Assembly: GCF_002374315.1 (NCBI RefSeq)
Contig: NZ_NWUX01000018.1
Span: 39,453-95,046 of the forward strand
Reading direction: 5' to 3'
Source of the DNA: Vreelandella nigrificans
GTDB taxonomy: Bacteria > Pseudomonadota > Gammaproteobacteria > Pseudomonadales > Halomonadaceae
Length of the DNA: 55,594 nucleotides
Part shown: piece by piece, positions 35,731-45,646 of the stretch
How positions within the stretch are numbered: the stretch's first letter is position 1
How the letters are laid out: the number at the start of each line of letters is the position of its first letter
Notes under the pieces: model-generated
What the model was told of the DNA's origin: nothing
Seen by the model: the letters and a program-made list of their open reading frames with translations, nothing else
Databases searched by the model: none
Made by a program: the position numbers and the translations under genes

Positions 35731-36134
35731 TACCAGCAGGCCTCGGGCAGGCGCACTCCTCTGGCATTGAGTGTGAGGTTGTCATTACAGCCATCAGGCC
35801 GGTTCGCTACCGCCGTGAGCAGATATCCCCCTTCACTGCTTCTATTATTTTCTACCCTGATGGTGTAATGACCTGCAGCTGAAAGGGGGCTAGAGATTCC
35901 ACAATCATCATAGCGATATCTATTGGCATAGCAGCGTTCCATTTCGGAAGCTGCTTGTAGCAAGGCTGTGTGCGCGTCAGTACGTGTAGAGCGCTCAAGG
36001 TAGCGGGTATAATTGGGGTAAGCTATGCCTGCGATAATCCCGATAATGACTACGGCGATGAGCAGTTCAATAAGGGTAAAACCGCACTGTGGCTGACAAG
36101 CAATTCCAGTGCGGCGACTAGAAAAATAAAGCAC
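35730..36134 (-). CDS. pilE: Type IV pilus minor pilin PilE
   Basis: 134 residues. The prepilin cleavage site is in CGFTLIELLIAVVIIGIIAGIAYPNYTRYLERSTRTDAHTALLQAA, and the DAHTALLQAASEMERCYA block is typical of PilE/ComP-type minor pilins. The leader is unusually long (about 19 residues) and starts with GTG at 36134; no closer in-frame start is visible. Two disulfide-type cysteine pairs are present (RCYANRYRYDDCG, PDGCND...EACW). First gene of the pil cluster, 78 nt after ispH. Confidence 0.85.
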   Translation of the reverse strand: MLYFSSRRTGIACQPQCGFTLIELLIAVVIIGIIAGIAYPNYTRYLERSTRTDAHTALLQAASEMERCYANRYRYDDCGISSPLSAAGHYTIRVENNRSSEGGYLLTAVANRPDGCNDNLTLNARGVRLPEACW

Positions 36135-36212
36135 TATGCAACGCTCTCGTATCAGTCAAATCATACTTCGAGTATGTCGTAAACCAATACGCTTTGCATC
36201 AATCGATGACAA

Positions 36213-37202
36213 TCATTCACTGGCAATAACGCGCTCTCGTAGCTCTTTTGGCATAGAGAATGTGATGTTTTCCTCACGTCCTTGCAGCTCAATGGGAGCT
36301 TCTGCACCTAGCGCCTGTAATTTCTCAATCACACCTTTCACCAATACTTCCGGCGCACTGGCTCCGGCGGTTACGCCAATACGGTTAACGCCTTGAAGCC
36401 AATCTGGTTCGATTTGGTCAGCGTTATCGATCAGATAAGCAGGTGTCCCCATCCGCTCAGAAAGCTCGCGCAATCGGTTGGAGTTGGAGCTATTGGGACT
36501 ACCAACGACCAGTACTAAGTCACTATCAGCAGCGAGCTCTCGAACAGCATCCTGACGATTCTGGGTGGCATAGCAGATATCGTTTTTACGCGGCCCTTGG
36601 ATCTCTGGGAATTTTTGCCGTAGCGCGTCAATCACTTTGGCAGTGTCATCCATTGAGAGCGTGGTTTGGGTTACAAACGCCAGCACAGAAGGATCATTAA
36701 CCTCTAGGTCGGCCACATCCTGCTCATCCTCCACCAAGTAGATATGACCGCCGTGAGAGGGGTCGTAACGCCCCATAGTACCTTCTACTTCGGGATGACC
36801 TTCGTGGCCAATCAGAATGCACTCCTGGCCACGCTTGGCGTAACGCAGCACTTCCATATGTACCTTGGTAACCAGCGGACAAGTGGCATCAAATACTTTG
36901 AGGCCGCGCTGCTCTGCGTCTCGCTGCACAGCACGAGAGACGCCGTGAGCCGAGAAAATCACGATCACATCATCGGGTACTTCATGGAGTTCTTCTACAA
37001 ACACTGCGCCCCGCTCACGCAATGTCTCAACCACAAAACGGTTGTGAACTACCTCGTGGCGCACATAGATAGGTGGCCCAAAAACATCCAGCGCGCGGTT
37101 AACAATGTCGATAGCGCGGTCCACGCCAGCACAAAAACCTCGCGGATTCGCCAGTTTAATTTGTACCGGTTGTGTTGGCTGAGATGACTCTGATGACTGC
37201 AT
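36213..37202 (-). CDS. ispH: 4-hydroxy-3-methylbut-2-enyl diphosphate reductase IspH
   Basis: 329 residues from the ATG at 37202 (AAGG 7 nt upstream). It performs the last step of the methylerythritol phosphate pathway, making isopentenyl and dimethylallyl diphosphate. The three cysteines that bind the iron-sulfur cluster are at 24 (NPRGFCAGV), 108 (FDATCPLV) and 210 (NDICYATQ). HEVVHN and [11 protein letters not shown] are also conserved. It ends the ribF-ileS-lspA-fkpB-ispH run, an arrangement common in Gammaproteobacteria. Confidence 0.96.
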   Translation of the reverse strand: MQSSESSQPTQPVQIKLANPRGFCAGVDRAIDIVNRALDVFGPPIYVRHEVVHNRFVVETLRERGAVFVEELHEVPDDVIVIFSAHGVSRAVQRDAEQRGLKVFDATCPLVTKVHMEVLRYAKRGQECILIGHEGHPEVEGTMGRYDPSHGGHIYLVEDEQDVADLEVNDPSVLAFVTQTTLSMDDTAKVIDALRQKFPEIQGPRKNDICYATQNRQDAVRELAADSDLVLVVGSPNSSNSNRLRELSERMGTPAYLIDNADQIEPDWLQGVNRIGVTAGASAPEVLVKGVIEKLQALGAEAPIELQGREENITFSMPKELRERVIASE

Positions 37203-37246
37203 AAAAGCGCCTTGATGCGATAGCATCGCCTAGTAAATGAAACGGG

Positions 37247-37690
37247 CTAGTGTTTGGTGATGGGCGTCACATTCAACACATCTACTTCAAACGTCAACGT
37301 GCGACCCGCCAATGGATGGTTAAAATCCACATCCACACGATCACCATCAATGGTTTTGACCACACCTGGCAATTCCGTTCCTGCTTTATCAGCAAATGAC
37401 ATCACCATGCCAATTTCTGGTTCTTCGTCACCGAAATCAGCGCGTTTAAGGGTCTGGATATTTTGCGGATTATGCTGACCAAACGCATGCTCAGGGGTAA
37501 TCTTAAAGGCGCCACTTTGGCCGGACGCCATACCTTTAATAGGGTGCTCAAAGCCAGGTGGCAAATTACCATCGCCATACTGGAAGGTAGCCGGGGCTTT
37601 CTCTTTGGTGGAATCCACTACCGTGCCATCTTCCAGCTTCAACGTGAAGTGCAGGGTAATTTCCATACCGTCGTCAATCAGGTAATCCAT
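37247..37690 (-). CDS. fkpB: FKBP-type peptidyl-prolyl isomerase FkpB (SlpA)
   Basis: 147 residues from the ATG at 37690, which has GAGGAA 6 nt upstream; further upstream residues to 37732 do not fit. SlpA-type FKBP: EITLHFTLKLEDGTVVDST at the start, PPGFEHPIKGMASGQ, then the inserted chaperone flap domain with HAFGQHNPQNIQTLKRADF and the closing FNHPLAGRTLTFEVDVLNV. It acts in the cytoplasm as a folding helper. It sits between lspA (54 nt) and ispH (44 nt). Confidence 0.93.
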   Translation of the reverse strand: MDYLIDDGMEITLHFTLKLEDGTVVDSTKEKAPATFQYGDGNLPPGFEHPIKGMASGQSGAFKITPEHAFGQHNPQNIQTLKRADFGDEEPEIGMVMSFADKAGTELPGVVKTIDGDRVDVDFNHPLAGRTLTFEVDVLNVTPITKH

Positions 37691-37744
37691 AGCGTTCCTC
37701 GCGGTCGTATGCAAAGGTTGTATCAGCAACATATCTGGGCGACG

Positions 37745-38278
37745 TTATGCGGCCTTCTTGCGGCGTCGATCACCCATTACCGACTCCCAAATTAACCCCA
37801 CAGCTCCCAGGGTAATACCGATATCCGCCACGTTAAAGGCGGGGTAGTACCAGCCGGCAGCGTGGAACGACAGGAAATCCACGACATAACCATGTACCAA
37901 GCGGTCATATAGATTACCTAGGGCACCACCAATAATTAACGGCAGCGCAATCGCCAGCAGCTTTTCATCAGCTCTTATCCGGGAAAGCCATACGGATAAA
38001 CCAACACTGGCTCCTACCGCAATAATGGCAAAAAACCAGCGCTGCCAGCCTGGATGATCGGCCAAGAAACTAAACGCCGCGCCGGTATTGTGTAGCAGCG
38101 TCAAATTGAAAAACGGCAGCACCTCAACGGGCTGGGCGTAGTTCAAAAAGTGGCTAGCCGCGTATTTGGTTAGTAAGTCCAGTACAACGACCGCCACCGC
38201 CAGCCACAGCCAGCGCAGCGGCCGCCGCATGGGCGGTCGCTGGTGTTTTTCGCTTACAGCTGGTGCGGTGTTAGGCAT
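37745..38278 (-). CDS. lspA: Lipoprotein signal peptidase LspA
   Basis: 177 residues from the ATG at 38278, which overlaps the ileS stop by 8 nt. Four membrane helices are visible. The catalytic aspartates are in GNLYDR (Asp125) and FNVADIG (Asp152), and the conserved [10 protein letters not shown] is at 63-72. It cleaves signal peptides of lipidated prolipoproteins in the inner membrane; TssJ and the small lipoprotein at 55099-55287 would be its substrates. Confidence 0.95.
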   Translation of the reverse strand: MPNTAPAVSEKHQRPPMRRPLRWLWLAVAVVVLDLLTKYAASHFLNYAQPVEVLPFFNLTLLHNTGAAFSFLADHPGWQRWFFAIIAVGASVGLSVWLSRIRADEKLLAIALPLIIGGALGNLYDRLVHGYVVDFLSFHAAGWYYPAFNVADIGITLGAVGLIWESVMGDRRRKKAA

Positions 38279-41102
38279 AGTAACGAATCTCACCACTGCC
38301 TTCGGGCAAGTTGCTAATACAGCGACCACACAAGTCAGGGTGCTCAGCATGCGTGCCTACATCAGCACGGTGGTGCCAGCAGCGCTCGCACTTTAGGTAT
38401 TCGCTTCCGCTTACCATCACCTTCAGGCCATCAAGGTCGGTGCTTTCCGCGTTAGCGGCATCGGCAAGTGGCGCTAAATGCACTTCGCTGGTGAGCATAA
38501 CGAAGCGCAGCTCGTCACCTAACTTAGCCAGCGTGGCGTTTAGCTCATCGCTCACGTAAAGCGTTACTTCCGCTGCCAGACTACCTTTGATGACTTTGGC
38601 ATTACGGGCATCTTCCAGGCACTTGTTCACTGAGTGCTTTACTTCGAGCACTTGCTCCCAGAAGGCACGGCCCATGTCGGCACCCTCTTCCAGAGTACCA
38701 AGCCCAGTGTAGTAAGTTTCCAGCAGCACGCTGTCACCACGCTCACCGGGGATATGCTCGTAAATCTCCTCAGCAGTAAACGACAGAATCGGCGCCACCC
38801 AACGGCTTAATGCTTCAACCACGTGGTAAAGCGCGGTTTGAGCGCTGCGACGGGCCAGCGAGTCAGCTTGGGTGGTGTACTGGCGGTCTTTGATAACATC
38901 CAGGTAGAAGCCACCTAGCTCCCGTGCGCAGAAGCCGTGAACCTGCTGATACACATCTAGGAAACGATACTCCTCATAAGCTTTTTCAATACGCCCTTGC
39001 AGTTGTGCCGCACGGTCAACCACCCACTGATCCAGCGCCAGCATATCGCCAAAAGCAACCTGATCTTTAGCAGGATTAAAGCCGTTCAGGTTAGAAAGCA
39101 AAAAGCGTGCAGTGTTACGAATACGGCGGTATACGTCAGCGGTACGCTTTAAGATTTCGTCAGAAACCGCCATTTCACCAGAGTAGTCGGTAGATGCTAC
39201 CCACAGGCGCAGAATATCAGCCCCTAACTTATCCATCACGCTTTGCGGCGCCACCACGTTACCAAGCGACTTAGACTGCTTACGGCCCTGTGAGTCGACG
39301 GTAAAGCCATGCGTGAGCAGTTGGCGATAGGGAGCATGACCATCAATCGCCGAGCCAGTCAGTAGCGAAGAGTGGAACCAGCCACGGTGCTGATCCGAGC
39401 CTTCCAGATATAGATCGGCACGAGGGCCGCTTTCATGGCCATAGGGGTGCGAACCGCGCAGTACGTGGCGGTGCGTAGTACCAGAGTCAAACCATACATC
39501 CAGCGTATCGGTGACTTTATCGTACTCCGCAGCTTCCGCGCCTAGAAGCTCAGCAGGGTCGAGTTTAAACCACGCCCCAATGCCTTCTTGCTCGACGCGC
39601 TTGGCGGCCTCTCCCATCAGCTCAACGGTGTTGGGGTGCAGCTCGCCGGTTTGCTTATGCAGGAAGAACGGAATAGGCACGCCCCAGTTACGCTGGCGAG
39701 AGATACACCAGTCTGGGCGATTGGCAATCATACTATGCAGACGTGCCTTGCCCCAGGCGGGCGTGAATTCGGTGGCTTCAATGCCTTCCAGTGCGCGCTC
39801 ACGCAGGGTCTTACCGTCTTTACCTTTAATATCCATACCCACAAACCACTGGGCTGTGGCACGGTAAATAACCGGGGTTTTATGGCGCCAGCAGTGCATA
39901 TAGCTGTGCGTGATCGGCTTATGCGCCATCAGCGCATTAACTTCACGCAGCTTCTCGACAATGTTCGGATTGGCTTTCCAGATCATCTGGCCGCCGAAGA
40001 ACGGCAAGTCATCAATATATACACCGTTGCCTTGTACGGGGTTGAGCATGTCATCAAAGCTCATCCCATAAGCACGGCAGGTGTTAAAGTCGTCAACCCC
40101 GTAGGACGGCGATGAGTGAACAATACCGGTGCTACCAACTTCCGATTCGACGTAATCCGCTAGATATACCGGCGAAAGGCGATCATAAAACGGGTGACGG
40201 AAATTGATCAGCTCAAGGTTTTCACCCTGTGTAGTGGCAATCACCTCACCTTGCAACCCAAAGCGTTCCAAGCAGCTTTCCACCAGCTCTTCAGCCAGTA
40301 GCAACAGACGCTCGCCGGTATCTACCAGCGCGTAGGTAAACTCAGGATGAACGTTCAGCGCTTGGTTGGCAGGAATGGTCCAGGGCGTGGTGGTCCAAAT
40401 CACGACAGCTGCAGGTTTGGATAATTCGCTTAAGCCAAAAGCCGTCGCTAACTTGTCGGCATCCTCTACCGGGAAGGCGACGTCGATGGCATCCGATTTC
40501 TTATCGGCGTACTCAACTTCCGCTTCCGCCAGCGCTGAGCCACAATCAAAACACCAGTTAACCGGCTTTAACCCTTTGAATACATAGCCCGCTTCAACCA
40601 TCTCAGCCAACGCACGAATTTCGCCCGCTTCGTTGGCGTAATCCATCGTGCGATAGGGATGCTCCCAATCCCCAATAATCCCCAAGCGCACAAAGTCAGC
40701 TAGCTGGGTTGCGACCTGCGCGCCTGCGTATTCACGGCATAGCTCACGGGCTCTATCCGCGGCTAAGTGTTTGCCATGAGTGGTCTCTACTTTGTGCTCA
40801 ATAGGCAGACCGTGGCAGTCCCAACCCGGCACGTAAGGCGCATCGAAGCCTGCCAGGTTTTTCGACTTAACGATAATATCTTTAAGAATCTTATTCAGAG
40901 CATGACCGATATGGATGCTGCCGTTGGCGTAGGGAGGGCCATCGTGCAGAACAAAAAGCGGCGCACCCGCACGAGAGTCACGCAGGCGCTGGTAGAGGTT
41001 CATATCCTGCCATTTTGAAACGCGTCCTGGCTCCTGCTTCGGCAGCATGCCGCGCATGGGAAAGTCGGTTTCTGGCAGGTTTAGCGTGTGCTTATAATCC
41101 AT
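38271..41102 (-). CDS. ileS: Isoleucine--tRNA ligase
   Basis: 943 residues, full length. The start [18 protein letters not shown] matches the family, and an ATG at 41117 overlapping the ribF stop is the alternative. The HIGH motif is at 64-67, with KQSKS in place of KMSKS near residue 605. The editing domain lies in between, and a C-terminal zinc-finger has CERCW and LCGRC. It charges tRNA-Ile and edits misactivated valine. It lies 7 nt after ribF and is coupled with lspA. Confidence 0.96.
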   Translation of the reverse strand: MDYKHTLNLPETDFPMRGMLPKQEPGRVSKWQDMNLYQRLRDSRAGAPLFVLHDGPPYANGSIHIGHALNKILKDIIVKSKNLAGFDAPYVPGWDCHGLPIEHKVETTHGKHLAADRARELCREYAGAQVATQLADFVRLGIIGDWEHPYRTMDYANEAGEIRALAEMVEAGYVFKGLKPVNWCFDCGSALAEAEVEYADKKSDAIDVAFPVEDADKLATAFGLSELSKPAAVVIWTTTPWTIPANQALNVHPEFTYALVDTGERLLLLAEELVESCLERFGLQGEVIATTQGENLELINFRHPFYDRLSPVYLADYVESEVGSTGIVHSSPSYGVDDFNTCRAYGMSFDDMLNPVQGNGVYIDDLPFFGGQMIWKANPNIVEKLREVNALMAHKPITHSYMHCWRHKTPVIYRATAQWFVGMDIKGKDGKTLRERALEGIEATEFTPAWGKARLHSMIANRPDWCISRQRNWGVPIPFFLHKQTGELHPNTVELMGEAAKRVEQEGIGAWFKLDPAELLGAEAAEYDKVTDTLDVWFDSGTTHRHVLRGSHPYGHESGPRADLYLEGSDQHRGWFHSSLLTGSAIDGHAPYRQLLTHGFTVDSQGRKQSKSLGNVVAPQSVMDKLGADILRLWVASTDYSGEMAVSDEILKRTADVYRRIRNTARFLLSNLNGFNPAKDQVAFGDMLALDQWVVDRAAQLQGRIEKAYEEYRFLDVYQQVHGFCARELGGFYLDVIKDRQYTTQADSLARRSAQTALYHVVEALSRWVAPILSFTAEEIYEHIPGERGDSVLLETYYTGLGTLEEGADMGRAFWEQVLEVKHSVNKCLEDARNAKVIKGSLAAEVTLYVSDELNATLAKLGDELRFVMLTSEVHLAPLADAANAESTDLDGLKVMVSGSEYLKCERCWHHRADVGTHAEHPDLCGRCISNLPEGSGEIRYYA

Positions 41103-41109
41103 AGTCCGG

Positions 41110-42147
41110 TCAGCCATCGTTAGCATCGGCGGCATCATCCGCCGAAGAGAAATCAGAAGAAGCGGTCTCACGCCCAAGCGGGGCCGAGGCCAGCGGAAGA
41201 GAATTCATGCTGCCAGTATCCGCTGCCGAAAAATAACGACGCGCTCTGGCTCGATCGTGTTCAATCTGTGTTTTTAACGCTTGAAAATCGTCAAACTTCA
41301 CTTCCCCGCGTAACTTGGCACAGGGGTAAACCGTTAGCCGCTGGCCGTAAAGGTCACCTGAAAAGTCCAGCAAGTGAACTTCCAGTGTGGGTCGCTTCGA
41401 GCCAACAGTGGGGCGAAAACCAACATTTGCCACACCAGAATAGCGTGCGCCATCCTTTAGCTCAGCTACCACAGCAAACACGCCACGCAGTGTTAAAGGC
41501 TGTGGCATCAACGGTAAATTGGCAGTTGGTACGCCTATCGTGCGACCCAGCTGCTGGTCGCGCACTACGCGCCCATGCAGTGAGTAAGGCCTACCGAGCA
41601 GGCGAGTGACAGCATCAAAATTACCGCTTGCCAGTAATGTACGCACCCGCGTGCTCGACACGCGCTCATCATCGACTTTAAAAGTACGCGTATGCTCAAC
41701 GCCAAACCCTTCAACCTGGCCTACGGTTTCAAGCAGGTTAAAGTCACCTTTGCGGTCACAGCCAAAGCGGAAGTCATCGCCAACGACTAAATGCTTCACC
41801 CCTAAGCCATCAATCAGCACTTGATCGATAAACTCGCGACCGGTTAGGCTGCGCAGCGTATCGTTAAACGGCAAGCACAGCACCCGCTCGGCACCGTGGT
41901 CGCGCAGCAGGCGTACTTTCTCGCGTAGGCGAGTAAGCCTAGGCGGCGCTTGATCACCAGCAAAAAACTCCCGGGGTTGAGGCTCAAACACCACCACGGT
42001 CAGCGGTACATTAAGGCGTGCGGCATGCTCACGGCACTGCTCCAGGATCGCCTGATGGCCGCGATGCACTCCATCGAAATTACCGATAGTCGCAACACAG
42101 CCACGATGAGCTGCTGTCAGATTGTGCAGACCTCTAATGACGCGCAT
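41110..42147 (-). CDS. ribF: Bifunctional riboflavin kinase / FAD synthetase RibF
   Basis: 345 residues from the ATG at 42147 (AGAGGTG upstream). The N-terminal nucleotidyltransferase domain has [12 protein letters not shown] at about 20-31 and SSTRVR near 166. The C-terminal riboflavin kinase domain has [11 protein letters not shown] and [12 protein letters not shown]. It converts riboflavin to FMN and FAD. The last roughly 30 residues are Ser/Ala/Asp-rich and look disordered, beyond the usual family end. First gene of the run toward ispH. Confidence 0.95.
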   Translation of the reverse strand: MRVIRGLHNLTAAHRGCVATIGNFDGVHRGHQAILEQCREHAARLNVPLTVVVFEPQPREFFAGDQAPPRLTRLREKVRLLRDHGAERVLCLPFNDTLRSLTGREFIDQVLIDGLGVKHLVVGDDFRFGCDRKGDFNLLETVGQVEGFGVEHTRTFKVDDERVSSTRVRTLLASGNFDAVTRLLGRPYSLHGRVVRDQQLGRTIGVPTANLPLMPQPLTLRGVFAVVAELKDGARYSGVANVGFRPTVGSKRPTLEVHLLDFSGDLYGQRLTVYPCAKLRGEVKFDDFQALKTQIEHDRARARRYFSAADTGSMNSLPLASAPLGRETASSDFSSADDAADANDG

Positions 42148-42218
42148 GGCACCTCTGCCGTTAAAAAAAGCGGTTTGATGTGACGACTGCCTGTCTCTAC
42201 TAAACGGCAAGGCGTCCG

Positions 42219-42247
42219 ATTATAACGAAGGCGCTGGCTAGGTACAG
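42219..42247 (-). promoter_or_regulatory. Candidate sigma-70 promoter of the ribF operon
   Basis: A perfect TATAAT lies on the minus strand at 42224-42219, about 70 nt before the ribF ATG. The -35 region at 17-nt spacing (CTGTAC) is poor, so the call rests on the -10 box and position. Confidence 0.45.
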
Positions 42248-42291
42248 GCGAAGATTACCTTCGCCCTCCCCCTAACGGCTTATCTTTCGCC

Positions 42292-43869
42292 CTAACTGTT
42301 CATCTTAAAGTGTCGCAGACGCAGGCCAAGCACAGTCAGCCACACAAAATAAATCGCGCCCCCCATCACAACCAAACCCGTCACCCAGCGAATACGTTGC
42401 CACAGTTCAAACTCAAGCCACACCTGCCACTCAGGGGAGACAATATAAAGCGCAATACTCATCAATGCGCTACCACCGACCAGTTGGACTGCATAGCGAC
42501 CCCAGCCTGGTTGGAAGACCAGCACCTTCTGTTGATACAGCAGGTATCCCAGCATGCCTGCGTTTAAAAATGCTGACAGCGCCGTAGCCAGTGCCAGGCC
42601 TGCGTGGGCTAATGGCCAAACCAGTAGCAGGTTAAACACCATGTTGGCCACCATGGCAATAATGCCCACCTTCACTGGGGTTTTCGTATCCTGGCGAGCA
42701 AAAAAACCTGGCGCCAGGACTTTAATCAACATAAAGGCCACCAAGCCGAATGCGTAGGCCCGCAGGCTCATGGCAGCCATCTGAATATCATGATCAGTCA
42801 TTGCCCCGTAATGGAACAGGGTAATCAAGAAAGGTTCGGCTAACACCGCCAGCGCCAGGGCAGCGGGCACACCTAGCAGCAGCACAACGCGAATCGCCCA
42901 ATCCAGCATCGCCGAAAAGTGCTCAGTTGATTTCTCAGCATGTCGTTTAGAGAGCGCTGGCAAAATAATCGTGCCAATCGCCACTCCAAAAACGCCAAGC
43001 GGTAGCTCAACTAGCCTATCCGAGTAGTACAGCCATGATACGCTACCCGCCACTAGCAACGACGCTAAAATAGTATCTAGCAATAGATTAATCTGCGAGA
43101 CAGAAACACCAAACAGTGCAGGCGCCATGAGCTTTAAAATGCGCTTTACACCATCGTGGGCAAAATTGGGCCACGGCGTAGGCAAGAGCCCCAAGCGGAG
43201 TAAAAACGGTACTTGAAACGCCAACTGAGCAGCCCCTGCAATGAGCACGCCCCAGGCCAGTGCCATGGCTGGCTCTTCCATCAGAGGCATCAAGAACAGT
43301 GCCGCACCAATCAGCGAAAGATTGAGTAGCACTGGTGTAAAAGCAGGTACCGCAAAGCGGTTCCAGGTATTGAGCACACTACCCGAGAATGCCGTTAACG
43401 AAATCAGCAGTAAATAGGGGAACGTCAGGCGCAGCATATCGGCGGTCATCGCCAACTTTTCAGGATCGCGCCCAAAACCGGGGGCAAACACCCATACTAG
43501 CCAAGGCGCACCAAGCATCGCAAAGGCAGTTATCAGCGCCAGCATTGCCGTTAGGCTGCCAGCCACCGCATTTAGCAACTCGCGAATTTCCTGCTTGCTA
43601 CGCTGAGTGGAGTACTCGGAAAGCACCGGCACAAACGCTTGATTAAACGCCCCTTCGGCAAACAAGCGGCGCAAGAAGTTAGGGATCTTGAACGCCACAA
43701 AGAAAGCATCTGCGCCGTTACCTGCCCCTAAAAACGTGGCCACCACTACATCACGCACCAGGCCCATCACTCGTGAGAGCATGGTCATGGCGCTAACCAC
43801 TAACCCAGAGCGCATCAACCCGCGACGCTGAGGAGACATATTAGCTTGGGGCGGCGTATTAGCGGTCAT
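42292..43869 (-). CDS. murJ: Lipid II flippase MurJ (MviN)
   Basis: 525 residues with about 14 hydrophobic segments. The N-terminal signature SAMTMLSRVMGLVRDVVVATFLGAGNGADAFFVAFKIPNFLRRLFAEGAFNQAFVPV is diagnostic of MurJ. It flips lipid II across the inner membrane for peptidoglycan synthesis. It is transcribed from 43869, downstream of rpsT and its terminator, and precedes ribF on the same strand with a 144-nt gap. Confidence 0.96.
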   Translation of the reverse strand: MTANTPPQANMSPQRRGLMRSGLVVSAMTMLSRVMGLVRDVVVATFLGAGNGADAFFVAFKIPNFLRRLFAEGAFNQAFVPVLSEYSTQRSKQEIRELLNAVAGSLTAMLALITAFAMLGAPWLVWVFAPGFGRDPEKLAMTADMLRLTFPYLLLISLTAFSGSVLNTWNRFAVPAFTPVLLNLSLIGAALFLMPLMEEPAMALAWGVLIAGAAQLAFQVPFLLRLGLLPTPWPNFAHDGVKRILKLMAPALFGVSVSQINLLLDTILASLLVAGSVSWLYYSDRLVELPLGVFGVAIGTIILPALSKRHAEKSTEHFSAMLDWAIRVVLLLGVPAALALAVLAEPFLITLFHYGAMTDHDIQMAAMSLRAYAFGLVAFMLIKVLAPGFFARQDTKTPVKVGIIAMVANMVFNLLLVWPLAHAGLALATALSAFLNAGMLGYLLYQQKVLVFQPGWGRYAVQLVGGSALMSIALYIVSPEWQVWLEFELWQRIRWVTGLVVMGGAIYFVWLTVLGLRLRHFKMNS

Positions 43870-43922
43870 TACTCAACTCAATCCATAGAGACACAAAGTT
43901 GCCTTGAGTGGCGTTTAGACAC

Positions 43923-43950
43923 AAAAAAACCGGCCGCAGCCGGTTTTTTT
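43923..43950 (-). terminator. Terminator after rpsT
   Basis: ACCGGC / GCCGGT stem with a CGCA loop, flanked by an A run on one side and a T run on the other. Read on the minus strand it gives a stem followed by seven T, 17 nt after the rpsT stop. It could work in both directions. Confidence 0.88.
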
Positions 43951-43966
43951 TATGGCGCCTGCCGAC

Positions 43967-44233
43967 TTACGCCGCCAGAGCCTTAATGCGCTTGTTCAAG
44001 CGGCTTTTCAGACGTGCTGCTTTCTTTTTAGAAAGAACGTCTTTGTCAGCGATGCGGTCAACAACCGGCTGCATGACTTTGAACTCTTCCATTGCTTTGC
44101 CATGGTCGCCGGTGTTGATCGCTTTGATCACACGCTTGATGTAGGTGCGGACCATGCTGCGCTGGCTAGCTTTCAGGACGCGACGAGTCTCGGCCTGGCG
44201 GGCGCGCTTGCGTGCTTGCTTGCTGTTCGCCAC
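43967..44233 (-). CDS. rpsT: 30S ribosomal protein S20
   Basis: 88 residues, all family features: ANSKQARKRARQAETRR, SMVRTYIKRV, and the C-terminal KKAARLKSRLNKRIKAL. It binds 16S rRNA early in 30S assembly. The start codon is GTG with AAGGAG 7 nt upstream. In E. coli rpsT begins with UUG and is autoregulated at translation, so a weak start codon may matter here too (inference). Confidence 0.97.
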   Translation of the reverse strand: MANSKQARKRARQAETRRVLKASQRSMVRTYIKRVIKAINTGDHGKAMEEFKVMQPVVDRIADKDVLSKKKAARLKSRLNKRIKALAA

Positions 44234-44677
44234 AGGTATCTCCTTGGAGAATAAAGGTTGCCAGTAAACGGCAACGGATTAACTATGTATTTGTCGACCA
44301 TGCATTTGCCATAGCACGACATTTCCGTAACAACCAATTGATTCGAAAGCATTTTAGACGCTTCCAAATAGTGTAACGAGCAGTCTAAAGGCTGCCCGTT
44401 CACGGGTCTTGTCTGAGAGGATGGCGTAGTCTATCACGCGCAAAGCGGGCTTACTAGCAGTTGTCAATGCCTTTTAGAAGCTATACACCGGAATAGCAGG
44501 ATCACGTATCATCTCTACAATTGCGCCCGGCGCGGCAACACTAACCCCATAGAGCTGGTCTTGCTCGGGGTAGTCTGTATTAGATACAGCGGTTTATTTC
44601 TACCCACTTCCTTGAATCCGCTCTCAGTTGCCTGCATATCAATCTGTAACACTTTTAATACGATGCAGAGTCTACCC
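44234..44677. other. Divergent spacer between rpsT and the YbbN-like gene
   Basis: 444 nt with no convincing gene. It must hold the rpsT promoter (minus) and that of the YbbN-like gene (plus). On the plus strand TTGTCA at 44461-44466 and TATACA at 44482-44487 have only 15 nt between them, so this is a weak candidate. No riboswitch or hairpin of note was seen. Confidence 0.5.
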
Positions 44678-45628
44678 ATGTCGATTATTGATCCCCGTAC
44701 AGGCAATCCGCTCACTGCGGAACCCACTACCAATAATGCCGGTAATGCTTCGGCAAGCACTGAGCGCCCTTCAGTCACGCCTGAGGAGGTCATCATTGAG
44801 TTAAGCGCGGGCAATATTCAGCAAGTGCTGGAAGCCTCGATGCAGGTTCCCGTGTTACTGGGCTCCTATTCACCCACCAGCAGCACTTGCACCACTCTTC
44901 TCTCAGTGCTGGAGAAACTAGCCGTTGAGTATGCAGGCGCTTTCCTGTTGGCCAAGCTAGATATAGCAGCTAATCCAGAGATTGGTGGTCAGCTCGGGGT
45001 AAGCTCAGTACCCGATGTAAAGCTGGTTAGCCAAGGTGGCTTGGTGGATGGTTTCCAGGGTGCGCTGCCTGAAAAAGAAGTGCGTGAGTGGCTAAACCGT
45101 TATTTCCCAGCCCCCGGTGATGCTCCTCCCAGCCCCGAAGATCAAGCAGAGGAGGCTCTGAGTACAGGCGATGCAGCCGCAGCACGTGAGATTTATCAAT
45201 CTCTGGTTAGCCAGTATCCTGAGCATTACGCTTATCAGATCGGCCTTGCTCGTGCCCTAGTGGCCGAAAAGCGCGGCGATGACGCTCGTAGCGTGTTGGA
45301 TAACTTACCCCCGGAGGAACGCGACGCAGCCCCTGCCCGTGGCGTGCGCGCCAGCATTGAGTTTAGCGAGCAAGCGCTGTCCACTGAAGAGGTAGCTGCT
45401 CTAGGTGAGCGCAACGACAGTGAAGCCCAGTACCAGCGTGCGCTGCGCCAAGTGGCAGATGGCCAATACGATGCAGGGCTAGAAGCACTGCTAGCCTTAA
45501 TGAAACAGGACCGCGCCTATAATGATGACGCGGCCCGTAAAACGCTGTTGCAGGTATTCGATGCCTTGGGTGCCGACCACCCACTCACCGTGACCTATCG
45601 GCGTAAACTGTTTGCCCTACTCTATTAA
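44678..45628 (+). CDS. Thioredoxin-fold co-chaperone of the CnoX/YbbN family
   Basis: 316 residues from the ATG at 44678 (GCAGAG upstream). A thioredoxin-like domain (about 35-150) carries SSTC at 68-71 in place of CxxC, as in E. coli YbbN (SQHC), so it has no disulfide reductase pair. A helical TPR-like C-terminal domain follows (EEALSTGDAAAAREIYQSLVSQYPEHYAYQIGLARALVAE) with the closing DPLTVTYRRKLFALLY-type end (here GADHPLTVTYRRKLFALLY). CnoX protects clients from oxidation under hypochlorite stress and passes them to GroEL. A Ser/Thr-rich N-terminal extension of about 30 residues is present. Confidence 0.85.
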   Translation: MSIIDPRTGNPLTAEPTTNNAGNASASTERPSVTPEEVIIELSAGNIQQVLEASMQVPVLLGSYSPTSSTCTTLLSVLEKLAVEYAGAFLLAKLDIAANPEIGGQLGVSSVPDVKLVSQGGLVDGFQGALPEKEVREWLNRYFPAPGDAPPSPEDQAEEALSTGDAAAAREIYQSLVSQYPEHYAYQIGLARALVAEKRGDDARSVLDNLPPEERDAAPARGVRASIEFSEQALSTEEVAALGERNDSEAQYQRALRQVADGQYDAGLEALLALMKQDRAYNDDAARKTLLQVFDALGADHPLTVTYRRKLFALLY

Positions 45629-45646
45629 TCAGGCCTGATCTATTAG

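Noticed and set aside
42247..42265. Seven-bp hairpin between murJ and ribF as a terminator
   Set aside because: There is no T run on either side, and it lies upstream of the ribF promoter candidate.
44461..44487. TTGTCA and TATACA boxes as the promoter of the YbbN-like gene
   Set aside because: The spacer is only 15 nt and the leader would be about 185 nt; kept only as a weak note.
44881..44892. Loss of the CxxC pair in the thioredoxin fold as a sign of decay
   Set aside because: YbbN/CnoX proteins normally have an SxxC here, so it is the family state.
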